Assembly (NCBI RefSeq): GCF_019720895.1
Contig: NZ_JAHKSH010000006.1
Span: forward strand, 1 to 64,000
Reading direction: 5' to 3'
Source of the DNA: Microbacterium salitolerans
Lineage (GTDB): Bacteria; Actinomycetota; Actinomycetes; Actinomycetales; Microbacteriaceae
DNA length: 64,000 nucleotides
The notes under the pieces were generated by a model. It saw only the letters and a program-made list of their open reading frames with translations. It was not told where the DNA came from and made no database searches. The stretch's first letter is position 1. Each line of letters starts with the position of its first letter. Position numbers and translations under genes: made by a program. Positions 16,128 to 26,235 of the stretch are shown in pieces.

Positions 16128-16218
16128 AGCGACTCCGTCACTCCCACTCGCCCGCTGACGCGGCCAAGTGCCACACTGTGCCGTCTGCGAGTGGAAGCGA
16201 CTCCGTCACTCCCACTCG
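16128..16218. repeat. 23-bp perfect direct repeat at the 3' end of guaA
   Basis: The same 23 bp occur at 16128-16150 and 16196-16218; the shared core reads GACTCCGTCACTCCCACTCG. The second copy covers the last guaA codons (EWE and stop) plus 10 bp beyond. The first copy is a duplicate 68 bp away. The 3' end of guaA is a known integration site for genomic islands, so this may be an attachment-site scar. Confidence 0.75.
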
Positions 16219-17783
16219 ATGGTCGCCGGCGGCTTGCTCGTCACGTCGAGGGTGACGCGGTTGATCTCGGAGACCTCGTTGGTGATGCGGTTCGAGATCT
16301 TCGCGAGCACGTCATAGGGCAGCCGCGTCCAGTCGGCCGTCATCGCGTCCTCGCTCGAGACAGGGCGCAGCACGACGGGGTGACCGTACGTGCGGCCGTC
16401 GCCCTGCACGCCCACGCTGCGGACATCGGCGAGCAGCACGACGGGGCACTGCCAGATCTCGCCGTCGAGACCGGCGGCCGTGAGCTCCTCGCGCGCGATC
16501 GCGTCGGCCTCGCGCAGCGTCTCGAGCCGGTCGTGCGTGACCTCGCCGATGATGCGGATCCCGAGGCCCGGCCCGGGGAACGGCTGGCGGCCGACGATCG
16601 CCTCGGGCAGACCCAGCTCGCGCCCGATCTGCCGCACCTCGTCCTTGAAGAGGGTGCGCAGCGGCTCGATCAGGTCGAAGTCGAGGTCGTCAGGGAGACC
16701 GCCGACGTTGTGGTGGCTCTTGATATTCGCCGTGCCGGATCCGCCGCCCGATTCGACGACGTCCGGGTACAGCGTTCCCTGTACGAGGAACTTGATCGGC
16801 TCGCCAGAGGCCTTCGCCTCGTCGACGAGCTCGCGCTGGACCTGCTCGAACGCGCGGATGAACTCGCGCCCGATGATCTTGCGCTTGGTCTCGGGATCCG
16901 TGACGCCCGCGAGGTGACTGAGGAACGTCTCCTCCGCGTCGACCGTGATGAGGCGCACGCCCGTCGACGCGACGTAGTCCTGCTCGACCTGCTCGCGCTC
17001 GCCCTTGCGGAGGAGGCCGTGATCGACGAACACGGCGGTGAGCTGGTCGCCGATCGCCCGGTGCACGAGGGCCGTCGAGACGGCCGAGTCGACGCCGCCG
17101 GAGAGCGCGGAGATGACGCGGGCGGATCCGACCTGCTCCCGGATGCGCGCGACCTGCTCGTCGATGACGGATCCGCTCGTCCAGTCGCCGGCGAGGCCCG
17201 CGGCGCGGTGCAGGAAGTTCTCGATGACCTTCTGGCCGTGGTCGGAGTGCTTGACCTCGGGGTGCCACTGCACGCCGTAGAAGCACGCCTCGGCGTTGCC
17301 GAACGCCGCGACGGGCGTCGACGCGGTGGAGGCGAGCACGTCGTAGCCCGCCGGAGCCTTCGCGACGGAGTCGCCGTGGCTCATCCACACGTTCTGCGCG
17401 GCGGGCGTGCCCTCGAGGAGCACGCTCGCGTTCGCCTTGACCGTCGCGTCGGTCGCGCCGTACTCGCGCTGTCCGGTGTGCGCGACCTCGCCGCCGAGCG
17501 CCTGCGCCATGACCTGAAAGCCGTAGCAGATGCCGAGCGTCGGGATGCCGAGCTCGAACACCTCTGCGTCGAACTGCGGCGCGCCCTCGGCGTACACGGA
17601 GGACGGGCCGCCGGAGAGGATGATCGCGACGGGGTTCTTCTCGCGCACCTCCGCGGCCGTGATCGTGTGCGGCACGAGCTCGCTGAACACGCGGGCCTCG
17701 CGCACGCGGCGCGCGATCAGCTGGGCGTACTGGGCGCCGAAGTCGACGACCAGAACCGGTCGCTGGGCGGTGTCACTGCTCAA
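16206..17783 (-). CDS. guaA: GMP synthase (glutamine-hydrolysing)
   Basis: A 525-residue cytoplasmic enzyme converting XMP, ATP and glutamine to GMP. The class I glutaminase domain spans residues 1-200, with nucleophile Cys86 in GICYGFQ and the GVQWHPEV His/Glu motif. The ATP pyrophosphatase domain carries the P-loop [11 protein letters not shown]. The C-terminal dimerisation domain has [24 protein letters not shown] and ends in the conserved TIEWE. Length is normal. The start overlaps the stop of the upstream DUF3817 gene by 11 bp. guaB and guaB3 lie upstream on the same strand, separated by DUF3817 and SURF1 genes, so the whole set may be one purine-linked transcript. Confidence 0.97.
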   Translation of the reverse strand: MSSDTAQRPVLVVDFGAQYAQLIARRVREARVFSELVPHTITAAEVREKNPVAIILSGGPSSVYAEGAPQFDAEVFELGIPTLGICYGFQVMAQALGGEVAHTGQREYGATDATVKANASVLLEGTPAAQNVWMSHGDSVAKAPAGYDVLASTASTPVAAFGNAEACFYGVQWHPEVKHSDHGQKVIENFLHRAAGLAGDWTSGSVIDEQVARIREQVGSARVISALSGGVDSAVSTALVHRAIGDQLTAVFVDHGLLRKGEREQVEQDYVASTGVRLITVDAEETFLSHLAGVTDPETKRKIIGREFIRAFEQVQRELVDEAKASGEPIKFLVQGTLYPDVVESGGGSGTANIKSHHNVGGLPDDLDFDLIEPLRTLFKDEVRQIGRELGLPEAIVGRQPFPGPGLGIRIIGEVTHDRLETLREADAIAREELTAAGLDGEIWQCPVVLLADVRSVGVQGDGRTYGHPVVLRPVSSEDAMTADWTRLPYDVLAKISNRITNEVSEINRVTLDVTSKPPATIEWE

Positions 17784-18333
17784 GAGCGGCCTCCTGGGTG
17801 GGATCGGTCGGTGCTGATGCCTGCTTCGCGGCGCGCTTCTCGGCCGCGCGCTCCTCGCGCTCGGCCAGGTAGGCCCTCACCTCGCGGGCGACGATGCCCT
17901 CCATGATGAACGACAGGAACGGCACGACGCCGCCGCCCGCCAGCATGAGGAAGCGGCCGAGGCCCCAGCGCATGAGGCTCCAGAGCCAGAAGCACGCGGC
18001 GAGGTAGGCCACGTAGAGCCAGCCGTGCGCGATGAGGATGCCGAGCGACAGGTTGATCCCGCCGGAGCTCTCGCCCGTCGACACGATCTCGCACCCGCCG
18101 GCGCCCATCGCGAACTGCGAGTACCAGAGGCAGTCGCCTGCGGGGATCACGGGCGCGAACCAGAGGAAGCCACCCGATCCGCCGGCGAAGAGCTCGACGT
18201 GAAGGGGCGAGTACTTCAGCACCATCTCGGCGACGAGCAGCAGCAGGCCAACGCCCGTGATGATGCTCGTGATCTGGTAGAAGCGGAGGGCTGCGCGGAT
18301 CCGGGGGAACGTCGAGATCCGTGGCTGAGGCAT
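17773..18333 (-). CDS. DUF3817 membrane protein
   Basis: A 186-residue membrane protein of unknown function. The N-terminal [25 protein letters not shown] and the later [25 protein letters not shown] and [20 protein letters not shown] are the DUF3817 signature. Between them lies an extracytoplasmic loop of about 45 residues with three cysteines (GDC, GGC region). The C-terminal about 35 residues are charged and rich in Ala, Glu and Lys. Genes of this family are often next to guaA in actinobacteria. The 3' end overlaps guaA by 11 bp. Confidence 0.88.
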   Translation of the reverse strand: MPQPRISTFPRIRAALRFYQITSIITGVGLLLLVAEMVLKYSPLHVELFAGGSGGFLWFAPVIPAGDCLWYSQFAMGAGGCEIVSTGESSGGINLSLGILIAHGWLYVAYLAACFWLWSLMRWGLGRFLMLAGGGVVPFLSFIMEGIVAREVRAYLAEREERAAEKRAAKQASAPTDPTQEAALEQ

Positions 18334-18391
18334 GGTGACAATTCTATGCCCGCGAAACTGGGCGATCCGTCACGGCCCCGGTCCGCTCCAC

Positions 18392-19222
18392 TCAGTCGAT
18401 CTCGTCGGGATCGACGCCGGCGAGCTCCTCGAGCTCGCGCTCCCAGGCGTCCTTCGCGAGGCGATACCAGAGATAGAACGAGAAGGCCGCGAAGACCGCC
18501 CACTCGAGCGCATAGAAGAGGTTCAGCCAGTTGACGCTGCTGTCCTCGGCCGGCGCGGGCGAGGAGATCGTCTCGAGGCCCGTGTCGTCGATCTGCCCCG
18601 TCGGATCCGACGACGCGAGGAAGACGCGGTAGACGTCGCCCTCGACGTCCGCCCACTGAGCGAGCATCGCCGCGGGCGACATGCGCGTGATCTCGAACGG
18701 GTCGTCGCCCGTCGCGGGACGGGGACCCTCGTCGGGGATCACCCGGCCCGTGAGCGCGACCGTGTCGCCGGTCACCGCGTCGCCGAGCGCGCGGGCCGCC
18801 TGATCGGCCTGCTCGCGGTCGGGCGTCCAGCCGATCGCGACTGCGAGCGACGATCCGGCCTCCGTCACGAACCGCCCGGTGACCCAGAAGCCGTCGTCGC
18901 CGTCATTGATGCGATCGGTCACGACGAGGAAGTCGTTCGGACTCCACGTGCCCGCGACGTCGACCTGCTGCCCCACGAGCGGCCCGGGCAGGTAGTCCGC
19001 GGGCGACACCACTTCGTCGATCGGCAGGACCTGCTCGGTGGCTCCCTCGGGCAGCGGGTCCGTGTCGATGGCGCGCACGAGCTGCCACTGGAGCAGCCAC
19101 GCGAAGATCGCCGCGACCGCCAGACACAGCACCAGCATGCCGATCCACCGCGGACGCAGCATGACCTCGCGGAGCGTCGGAGGGAACTCCTGAGGGTCGA
19201 GCTCTGCGATGTCGTGCGTCAT
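18392..19222 (-). CDS. SURF1-family cytochrome oxidase assembly protein
   Basis: A 276-residue protein with the SURF1 plan. The first membrane segment is near residues 26-45 (WIGMLVLCLAVAAIFAWLLQWQL) and the second near residues 236-258 (NLFYALEWAVFAAFSFYLWYRLA). A large extracytoplasmic domain of about 190 residues lies between them. SURF1 helps insert haem a into cytochrome c oxidase. Conserved elements include GVVDVAGTW-like (QVDVAGTWSPN) and GFWVTGRF. Start ATG 19222 overlaps the stop of GuaB3 by 4 bases (19219-19222), so it is coupled to the purine genes despite its different role. Confidence 0.9.
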   Translation of the reverse strand: MTHDIAELDPQEFPPTLREVMLRPRWIGMLVLCLAVAAIFAWLLQWQLVRAIDTDPLPEGATEQVLPIDEVVSPADYLPGPLVGQQVDVAGTWSPNDFLVVTDRINDGDDGFWVTGRFVTEAGSSLAVAIGWTPDREQADQAARALGDAVTGDTVALTGRVIPDEGPRPATGDDPFEITRMSPAAMLAQWADVEGDVYRVFLASSDPTGQIDDTGLETISSPAPAEDSSVNWLNLFYALEWAVFAAFSFYLWYRLAKDAWERELEELAGVDPDEID

Positions 19223-20331
19223 TCGTAGGGAGTGACGACGACGTCGACGCGCTGGAACTCCTTGATGTCGGAGTAACCCGTGGTCGCCATCGACTTACGC
19301 AGCGCGCCCACGAGGTTGGTCGTGCCGTCCGCGACCTGTGCGGGGCCGTACAGCACCTCCTCCATCGTGGCGACCTGCTCGACGGCCACGCGGCGGCCGC
19401 GCGGAAGCGACGGGTGGTGCGCCTCGGCACCCCAGTGGTAGCCGAGCCCCGGCGCATCGGTCGCGCGGGCGAGGGCCACGCCGAGCATGACGGCGTCGGC
19501 GCCCATCGCGATGGCCTTGACGATGTCGCCCGACGTGCCGATGCTGCCATCGGCGATGACGTGCACGTAGCGGCCACCCGACTCATCCATGTAGTCGCGG
19601 CGCGCACCCGCGACGTCGGCCACGGCCGTCGCCATCGGAGTGTGGATGCCGAGCGATGCGCGCGTCGTCGACGCGGCTCCGCCGCCGAAGCCGACGAGCA
19701 CTCCCGCCGCGCCCGTGCGCATCAGGTGCAGCGCGGCGCGGTAGGTGCCCGCGCCGCCGACGATGACGGGCACGTCGAGGTCGTAGATGAACTGCTTGAG
19801 GTTGAGCGGCTCGGCGGCGCTCGACACGTGCTCGGCCGACACGGTCGTGCCGCGGATCACGAACAGGTCGACGCCGGCCTTCACGACCGTCTCGTAGTGC
19901 TCCTGCGTAAGCTGCGGAGACAGGGCTCCCGCGACCACGACGCCCGCCTCGCGGATCTCCGCGATGCGCTGCGTGATGAGCTCCGGCCGGATCGGCTGCG
20001 CGTAGAGCGCCTGCATGCGGCGCGTGGCCGAGACGGCGGGAAGCGACGCGATCTCGGCGAGCAGGGGCTCGGGATCCTCGTAGCGGGTCCACAGCCCTTC
20101 GAGGTCGAGCACGCCGAGCGCGCCCATCCGGCCGAGGGCGATCGCAGTCTTCGGGCTCACGACCGAGTCCATCGGCGCGCCGATGATCGGCGTGTCGAAC
20201 GTGAAGGCGTCGATCGACCACGTGGTCGAGACGTCAGACGAGTTGCGTGTGCGCCGCGACGGCACGACCGCGATGTCGTCGAACGTGTACGCGCGTCTGG
20301 CTCGCTTGCCGCGGCCGAGTTCGATCTCCAT
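19219..20331 (-). CDS. GuaB3-type IMP dehydrogenase-related protein
   Basis: A 370-residue TIM-barrel protein of the actinobacterial GuaB3 group. It has the IMPDH core (DDIAVVPSRRTRNSSDVSTTW, PIIGAPMDSVVSP, RYVHVIADGSIGTSGDIVKAIAMGADAVMLG) but no CBS domains. The loop that in active IMPDH is GPGSxCTTR reads GGGAASTTR, so the catalytic Cys is missing. Whether GuaB3 proteins catalyse a purine reaction or regulate is unsettled. ATG 20331 gives the family start (MEIELGRG); a GTG two codons earlier is possible. It lies 19 bp downstream of guaB and is coupled to SURF1. Confidence 0.92.
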   Translation of the reverse strand: MEIELGRGKRARRAYTFDDIAVVPSRRTRNSSDVSTTWSIDAFTFDTPIIGAPMDSVVSPKTAIALGRMGALGVLDLEGLWTRYEDPEPLLAEIASLPAVSATRRMQALYAQPIRPELITQRIAEIREAGVVVAGALSPQLTQEHYETVVKAGVDLFVIRGTTVSAEHVSSAAEPLNLKQFIYDLDVPVIVGGAGTYRAALHLMRTGAAGVLVGFGGGAASTTRASLGIHTPMATAVADVAGARRDYMDESGGRYVHVIADGSIGTSGDIVKAIAMGADAVMLGVALARATDAPGLGYHWGAEAHHPSLPRGRRVAVEQVATMEEVLYGPAQVADGTTNLVGALRKSMATTGYSDIKEFQRVDVVVTPYE

Positions 20332-20350
20332 ACTCACCAGGACAGCCTAC

Positions 20351-22021
<1,671 letters not shown>

Positions 22022-22102
22022 TCAGTTCACATTAAGCTCCTACTTTCGATACCCAACTCCGACGCCACCCGATCGTCGGAGACGGCGTCGACCGGAGGAT
22101 TC

Positions 22103-23434
22103 ATGAATCACGCCACCGCCCCACGCGGGCGGGCGAGGATCAGCGCGACGCTCGCGCTCCTCGCCGCGTTCCTTGTCACGCTCCTCGGCTTCTCGCTGGC
22201 ACCGCAGCCCGCGTCCGCAGCCGACGGAGACCCCTACACGCTCTCGGGCAATGTGCACCACGAGGGCGAACCGCTCGAAGGGATCGAGCTGGCGATCGAC
22301 GGCCCAGGGGGTGAGCAGCAGGTCGTCACCGACGACGAGGGCAGGTGGCAGGTCAAGGTCCCAGAGCGCAACGTGACCTACATCGTCACCCTCGACGAGG
22401 ACACCCTCCCCGACGGCATCACCGTCATCGACGAGTCCGGCGAGAACGACACCCCGCACATCGTCGAGGCCGAGATGGGCGCGGGCGGGCGACTGGCCGT
22501 CAACTTCTTCATCGGCGAAGGAGAGCGCAACACCGTCGGCTTCGTCGATCAGCTCGTCGACCGCGTCTTCAAGGGCATCAACTTCGGCCTCATGCTCGCG
22601 CTGGCGGCCGTCGGCATCTCGCTCGTGTACGGCACGACGAAGCTGTCGAACTTCGCACATGCCGAGATGGTGACGTTCGGAGCCGTCGTCGCGTACGGCC
22701 TGTCGAGCACCGCAACGCTCGGCCTGCCGCTCTGGATCGCGCTGATCCTGACGGTCGCGCTCTCGGCGCTGATGGGACTGTCCCTCGACGCCATGCTGTG
22801 GCGGCCCCTGCGCCGACGCGGCGCCGGCATCGTGCAGCTGATGATCGTCTCGATCGGCCTCTCACTCGCGATGCGCTTCATCTTCCAGTTCTTCATCGGC
22901 GGCGGCACGCTCCAGCTCCCGCCTCTCGCCGACACCGCGAAGATCCCGCTGTTCGGCGCCGTCGCCATCAGCCCGATGGAGATGATGTCGATGGCGATCT
23001 CGCTCGTCGTGCTCGTCGCCTTCGCGGCCTGGCTGACGTACAGCCGGGTCGGGAAGGCGACGCGAGCGATCAGCGACAACGCGTCCCTCGCGAGCGCGAC
23101 CGGAATCGACGTCGATCGCGTCGTCCGCATCGTGTGGATCCTGTCGGGAGCCCTGGCCGGGCTTGCCGGCATCCTCTACGCGTACTACCGCCCGGGGATC
23201 CGCTTCGACATGGGGATGCACATCCTGCTGCTCGTGTTCGCGGCGGTCACGCTCGGCGGTCTCGGCACGGCGTACGGCGCCCTGGTCGGAGCCCTGATCG
23301 TCGGCGTCCTCGTCGAGGTCTCGAGCCTGTGGATCCCCGCAGACCTCCGATACGTCGGCGCGCTCTTCGTTCTCATCATCGTCCTCCTCGTCCGACCGCA
23401 GGGGCTGCTCGGTCGACGAGAGCGGATCGGTTAG
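22103..23434 (+). CDS. livH: Branched-chain amino-acid ABC permease LivH with N-terminal extracytoplasmic domain
   Basis: A 443-residue protein. Residues 1-39 are a signal peptide (hydrophobic ISATLALLAAFLVTLLGFSLA, cleavage after PASA). Residues about 44-135 form a soluble beta-rich domain like carboxypeptidase-regulatory/SpaA folds (YTLSGNVHHEGEPLEGIEL, VTDDEGRWQVKVP). Residues about 150-440 are the normal LivH permease (GINFGLMLALAAVGISLVYG, LSNFAHAEMVTFGA, the EAA-like TGIDVDRVVRIVWILSGALAG, and VRPQGLLGRR). Plain LivH is about 290-310 residues, so about 140 extra residues sit outside the membrane. It is first in the livHMGF operon. Confidence 0.93.
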   Translation: MNHATAPRGRARISATLALLAAFLVTLLGFSLAPQPASAADGDPYTLSGNVHHEGEPLEGIELAIDGPGGEQQVVTDDEGRWQVKVPERNVTYIVTLDEDTLPDGITVIDESGENDTPHIVEAEMGAGGRLAVNFFIGEGERNTVGFVDQLVDRVFKGINFGLMLALAAVGISLVYGTTKLSNFAHAEMVTFGAVVAYGLSSTATLGLPLWIALILTVALSALMGLSLDAMLWRPLRRRGAGIVQLMIVSIGLSLAMRFIFQFFIGGGTLQLPPLADTAKIPLFGAVAISPMEMMSMAISLVVLVAFAAWLTYSRVGKATRAISDNASLASATGIDVDRVVRIVWILSGALAGLAGILYAYYRPGIRFDMGMHILLLVFAAVTLGGLGTAYGALVGALIVGVLVEVSSLWIPADLRYVGALFVLIIVLLVRPQGLLGRRERIG

Positions 23435-23443
23435 GAGCCGGAC

Positions 23444-24427
23444 ATGGACTGGAATCTCATCATCGAGCAGTCGCTGTCGTCGCTGCTCTCGCCCGCCACG
23501 ATGGCGTTCGCGCTCGCCGCCCTGGGCCTCGCGCTCCACTTCGGATTCACCGGCCTGCTCAACATGGGCGTCGCCGGATTCATGGCGCTCGGCGCATACG
23601 GATACGCGATCAGCGTGCTCACGTTCGGGTTCCCCTGGTGGGCCGGTGTGCTGATCGGCATGATCGCCGCGGCGCTGTTCGCCCTCATCCTCGGGATCCC
23701 GACGCTTCGACTCCGCGGGGACTACCTCGCGATCGCCACGATCGCGGCCGCCGAGGTCGTGCGCCTGTTCTTCCTGACGACGGCGTTCGACGCGGTGACC
23801 GGATCCGCCGACGGCCTCAGCGGCTACCACGGGTCGTTCCGCGAGATGAACCCGATCCCGCCCGGAACGTACGGCTTCGGCCCGTTCACATACAACGCGA
23901 ACGGCTGGTGGGTGCGGATCGCCGGCATCATCCTCGTCGCGATCGCCGTGCTCGTGATCTGGCTGCTCACACGCAGCCCGTGGGGTCGCGTGCTGAAGGG
24001 CATCCGCGAGGACGAGGACGCCGTGCGCGCGCTCGGCAAGAACGTCTTCGCCTACAAGATGCAGGCGCTCGTCGTCGGCGGCGTCATCGCCTCTCTCGGC
24101 GGCGTCATCTGGGCTCTGCCGAGCGCGGTCAACCCGAACACGTACATGACGTCGACGACGTTCTTCGTCTGGACGGCGCTGCTCCTCGGCGGCGCGGCCA
24201 CCGTGTTCGGCCCGCTCCTTGGAGCCGTCCTGTTCTGGTTCGTTCGCACGCTGCTCGGAGTCCTCCTCCCGCAGATGGTCGAAGCGGGCTACCTCCCCTT
24301 CATGAGCTCCATCCAGGCGGCGACGTTCCGAGACATCCTCATCGGCGTCGCGCTCATGCTGCTCGTGATCTTCATGCCGCAGGGACTCCTCGGCAACAAG
24401 AAGGAGCTGACCTTTGTCAAGCAATGA
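23444..24427 (+). CDS. livM: Branched-chain amino-acid ABC permease LivM
   Basis: A 327-residue inner-membrane permease with about 9-10 hydrophobic segments, pairing with LivH to move leucine, isoleucine, valine or related amides. Landmarks are HFGFTGLLNMGVAGFMALGAYGYA near residue 33, PTLRLRGDYLAIATIAAAEVVR, and the cytoplasmic GRVLKGIREDEDAVRALGKNVFAYK loop that contacts the ATPases. The end MPQGLLGNKKEL is typical. It starts 9 bp after livH. Its 3' end overlaps the TTG start of livG by 14 bp. Confidence 0.94.
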   Translation: MDWNLIIEQSLSSLLSPATMAFALAALGLALHFGFTGLLNMGVAGFMALGAYGYAISVLTFGFPWWAGVLIGMIAAALFALILGIPTLRLRGDYLAIATIAAAEVVRLFFLTTAFDAVTGSADGLSGYHGSFREMNPIPPGTYGFGPFTYNANGWWVRIAGIILVAIAVLVIWLLTRSPWGRVLKGIREDEDAVRALGKNVFAYKMQALVVGGVIASLGGVIWALPSAVNPNTYMTSTTFFVWTALLLGGAATVFGPLLGAVLFWFVRTLLGVLLPQMVEAGYLPFMSSIQAATFRDILIGVALMLLVIFMPQGLLGNKKELTFVKQ

Positions 24428-25391
24428 CGCACCTCAGACCAGCCCGGTCGCGCGTCCGAAGACGACGGGGCTGCACATCGGCGATGCCGCGGCCGGCGTG
24501 GCCAAGAAGGATCCGATCATCGTCGCCGACGGCGTCACCCGCCATTTCGGCGGCATGACCGCCGTCGACGTCGCGCATCTCGAGGTCCCCCGCGGCGCGA
24601 TCACGGCGCTCATCGGCCCCAACGGAGCGGGCAAGACGACGCTGTTCAACCTGCTCACGGGCTTCGATCAGCCGAACACGGGCACGTGGTCGTTCGAGGG
24701 CCGGTCGCTCGCGAACGTCCCCGCGCACCGCGTCGCCCGCCGCGGTCTCGTGCGCACCTTCCAGCTCACGAAGGCGCTGGGCCTCATGACCGTCATGGAC
24801 AACATGAAGCTCGGTCAGACGGGCCAGCGCGGCGAGAGATTCTGGTCGAGCCTGATCCCTGCGCTCTGGAAGGAGCAGGACCAGGCGATCGAGGAGCGAG
24901 CGCTCGAGCTGCTCGAGCGCTTCAAGCTCGACACCAAGAAGGACGACTTCGCGGCGTCCCTCTCCGGCGGTCAGCGCAAGCTCCTCGAGATGGCTCGCGC
25001 GCTCATGACGGTTCCGACCCTCGTGATGCTCGACGAGCCGATGGCCGGTGTGAACCCCGCCCTCACCGAGAGCCTGCTCGAGCACATCCTCGACCTCAAG
25101 GACGAGGGCATGACCGTGCTGTTCGTCGAGCACGACATGCACATGGTCCAGCACATCGCCGACTGGGTCGTCGTCATGGCCGAGGGCCGAATCGTCGCCG
25201 AAGGGCCCCCGGCGGATGTCATGAAGGACAAGGCCGTCATCGACGCCTACCTCGGCGCCCACCAGGACGTCGACCTCGGCGTCGTCACCGGGCGCATCCA
25301 GGTCGTCAGGACCGAGGACGCGCCGACGCTCAGCGCGGAGGACATCACCGCGGCAGGTCAGGCGGAAGCCGAAGAGGAGGACCCCCGATGA
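24414..25391 (+). CDS. livG: Branched-chain amino-acid ABC ATPase LivG
   Basis: A 325-residue ABC ATPase. Walker A is GPNGAGKTT near residue 66, the signature is LSGGQRKLLEMARALM, Walker B is LVMLDEPMAGVNP and the switch is FVEHDMHMV. The LivG-type RTFQLTKALGLMTVMDN insert is present. About 35 extra residues precede the ABC domain, and about 40 acidic residues follow the usual C-terminus, more than in standard LivG (about 255). The TTG start at 24414 is supported by AAGGAG at 24401-24406, 7 bp upstream. It overlaps livM and is coupled to livF (ATGA at 25388). Confidence 0.94.
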   Translation: MSSNDAPQTSPVARPKTTGLHIGDAAAGVAKKDPIIVADGVTRHFGGMTAVDVAHLEVPRGAITALIGPNGAGKTTLFNLLTGFDQPNTGTWSFEGRSLANVPAHRVARRGLVRTFQLTKALGLMTVMDNMKLGQTGQRGERFWSSLIPALWKEQDQAIEERALELLERFKLDTKKDDFAASLSGGQRKLLEMARALMTVPTLVMLDEPMAGVNPALTESLLEHILDLKDEGMTVLFVEHDMHMVQHIADWVVVMAEGRIVAEGPPADVMKDKAVIDAYLGAHQDVDLGVVTGRIQVVRTEDAPTLSAEDITAAGQAEAEEEDPR

Positions 25392-26167
25392 GCACGACAG
25401 AGGACCGCACGCTCGTCGTGAACGTCGACAGTGTCACGGCCGGGTACCTGCCGGGGGTGAACATCCTCACCGAATGCAACCTCACGGCGTACCAGGGCGA
25501 GCTCATCGGCATCATCGGCCCGAACGGCGCCGGCAAGTCGACCCTGCTCAAGTCGATCTTCGGTCTCGTGCACGTGCGCGACGGCTCGATCACGCTCGAG
25601 GGCGAGGACATCACCAACCTGAAGGCGAACCAGCTCGTCGCCCGAGGAGTCGGCTTCATCCCGCAGTCCAACAACGTGTTCCCCTCGCTCACGATCGAGG
25701 AGAACCTGCAGATGGGCGTCTTCCAGAAGCCGTCGCTGTTCGACGAGCGCGTGGCATTCGTCACCGAGATCTTCCCCGATCTCAAGAAGCGCCTGAAGCA
25801 GCGCGCAGGCGGGCTCTCGGGCGGTGAGCGCCAGATGGTCGCCATGAGCCGCGCGCTCATGATGGACCCGAAGGTGCTGCTTCTCGACGAGCCCTCCGCG
25901 GGCCTCTCCCCCGTCCGCCAGGACGAGGCGTTCATCCGCGTGAGCGAGATCAACAAGGCGGGGGTGACCTGCATCATGGTCGAGCAGAACGCGCGGCGCT
26001 GCCTGCAGATCTGCGATCGCGGCTACGTCCTCGATCAGGGCCACGACGCCTATACGGGCTCGGGCCGCGAGCTGATGCACGATCCGAAGGTCATGCAGCT
26101 GTATCTCGGGACACTCGGATCCGAGCAGAACGCCGAGACGGGCACGCACAAGCACGTCGCCGACTGA
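25388..26167 (+). CDS. livF: Branched-chain amino-acid ABC ATPase LivF
   Basis: A 259-residue ABC ATPase, partner of LivG. Walker A is GPNGAGKST near residue 46, followed by the LivF-type GVGFIPQSNNVFPSLTIEENL. The signature is LSGGERQMVAMSRALM, Walker B is VLLLDEPSAGLSP, and IMVEQNARRCLQICDRGYVLDQG is the LivF end. The final about 20 residues (SEQNAETGTHKHVAD) are an extension. It is last of the operon and is followed by a hairpin at 26177-26221. The cognate binding protein is not here but probably at 35473. Confidence 0.95.
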   Translation: MSTTEDRTLVVNVDSVTAGYLPGVNILTECNLTAYQGELIGIIGPNGAGKSTLLKSIFGLVHVRDGSITLEGEDITNLKANQLVARGVGFIPQSNNVFPSLTIEENLQMGVFQKPSLFDERVAFVTEIFPDLKKRLKQRAGGLSGGERQMVAMSRALMMDPKVLLLDEPSAGLSPVRQDEAFIRVSEINKAGVTCIMVEQNARRCLQICDRGYVLDQGHDAYTGSGRELMHDPKVMQLYLGTLGSEQNAETGTHKHVAD

Positions 26168-26176
26168 CGCGCGCCG

Positions 26177-26221
26177 GAAGGCGGATGCGCTGATCCGACT
26201 CGGATCGGCGCACCCGCCTTC
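26177..26221. terminator. Hairpin between convergent livF and tctA
   Basis: GAAGGCGG (26177-26184) pairs with CCGCCTTC (26214-26221), and TGCGC pairs with GCGCA inside it, with an upper ATCC/GGAT stem and small mismatches. It lies 10 bp after the livF stop and just before the tctA stop on the other strand, as expected for a shared terminator. Confidence 0.75.
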
Positions 26222-26235
26222 TCGCGGTCCCGCGG

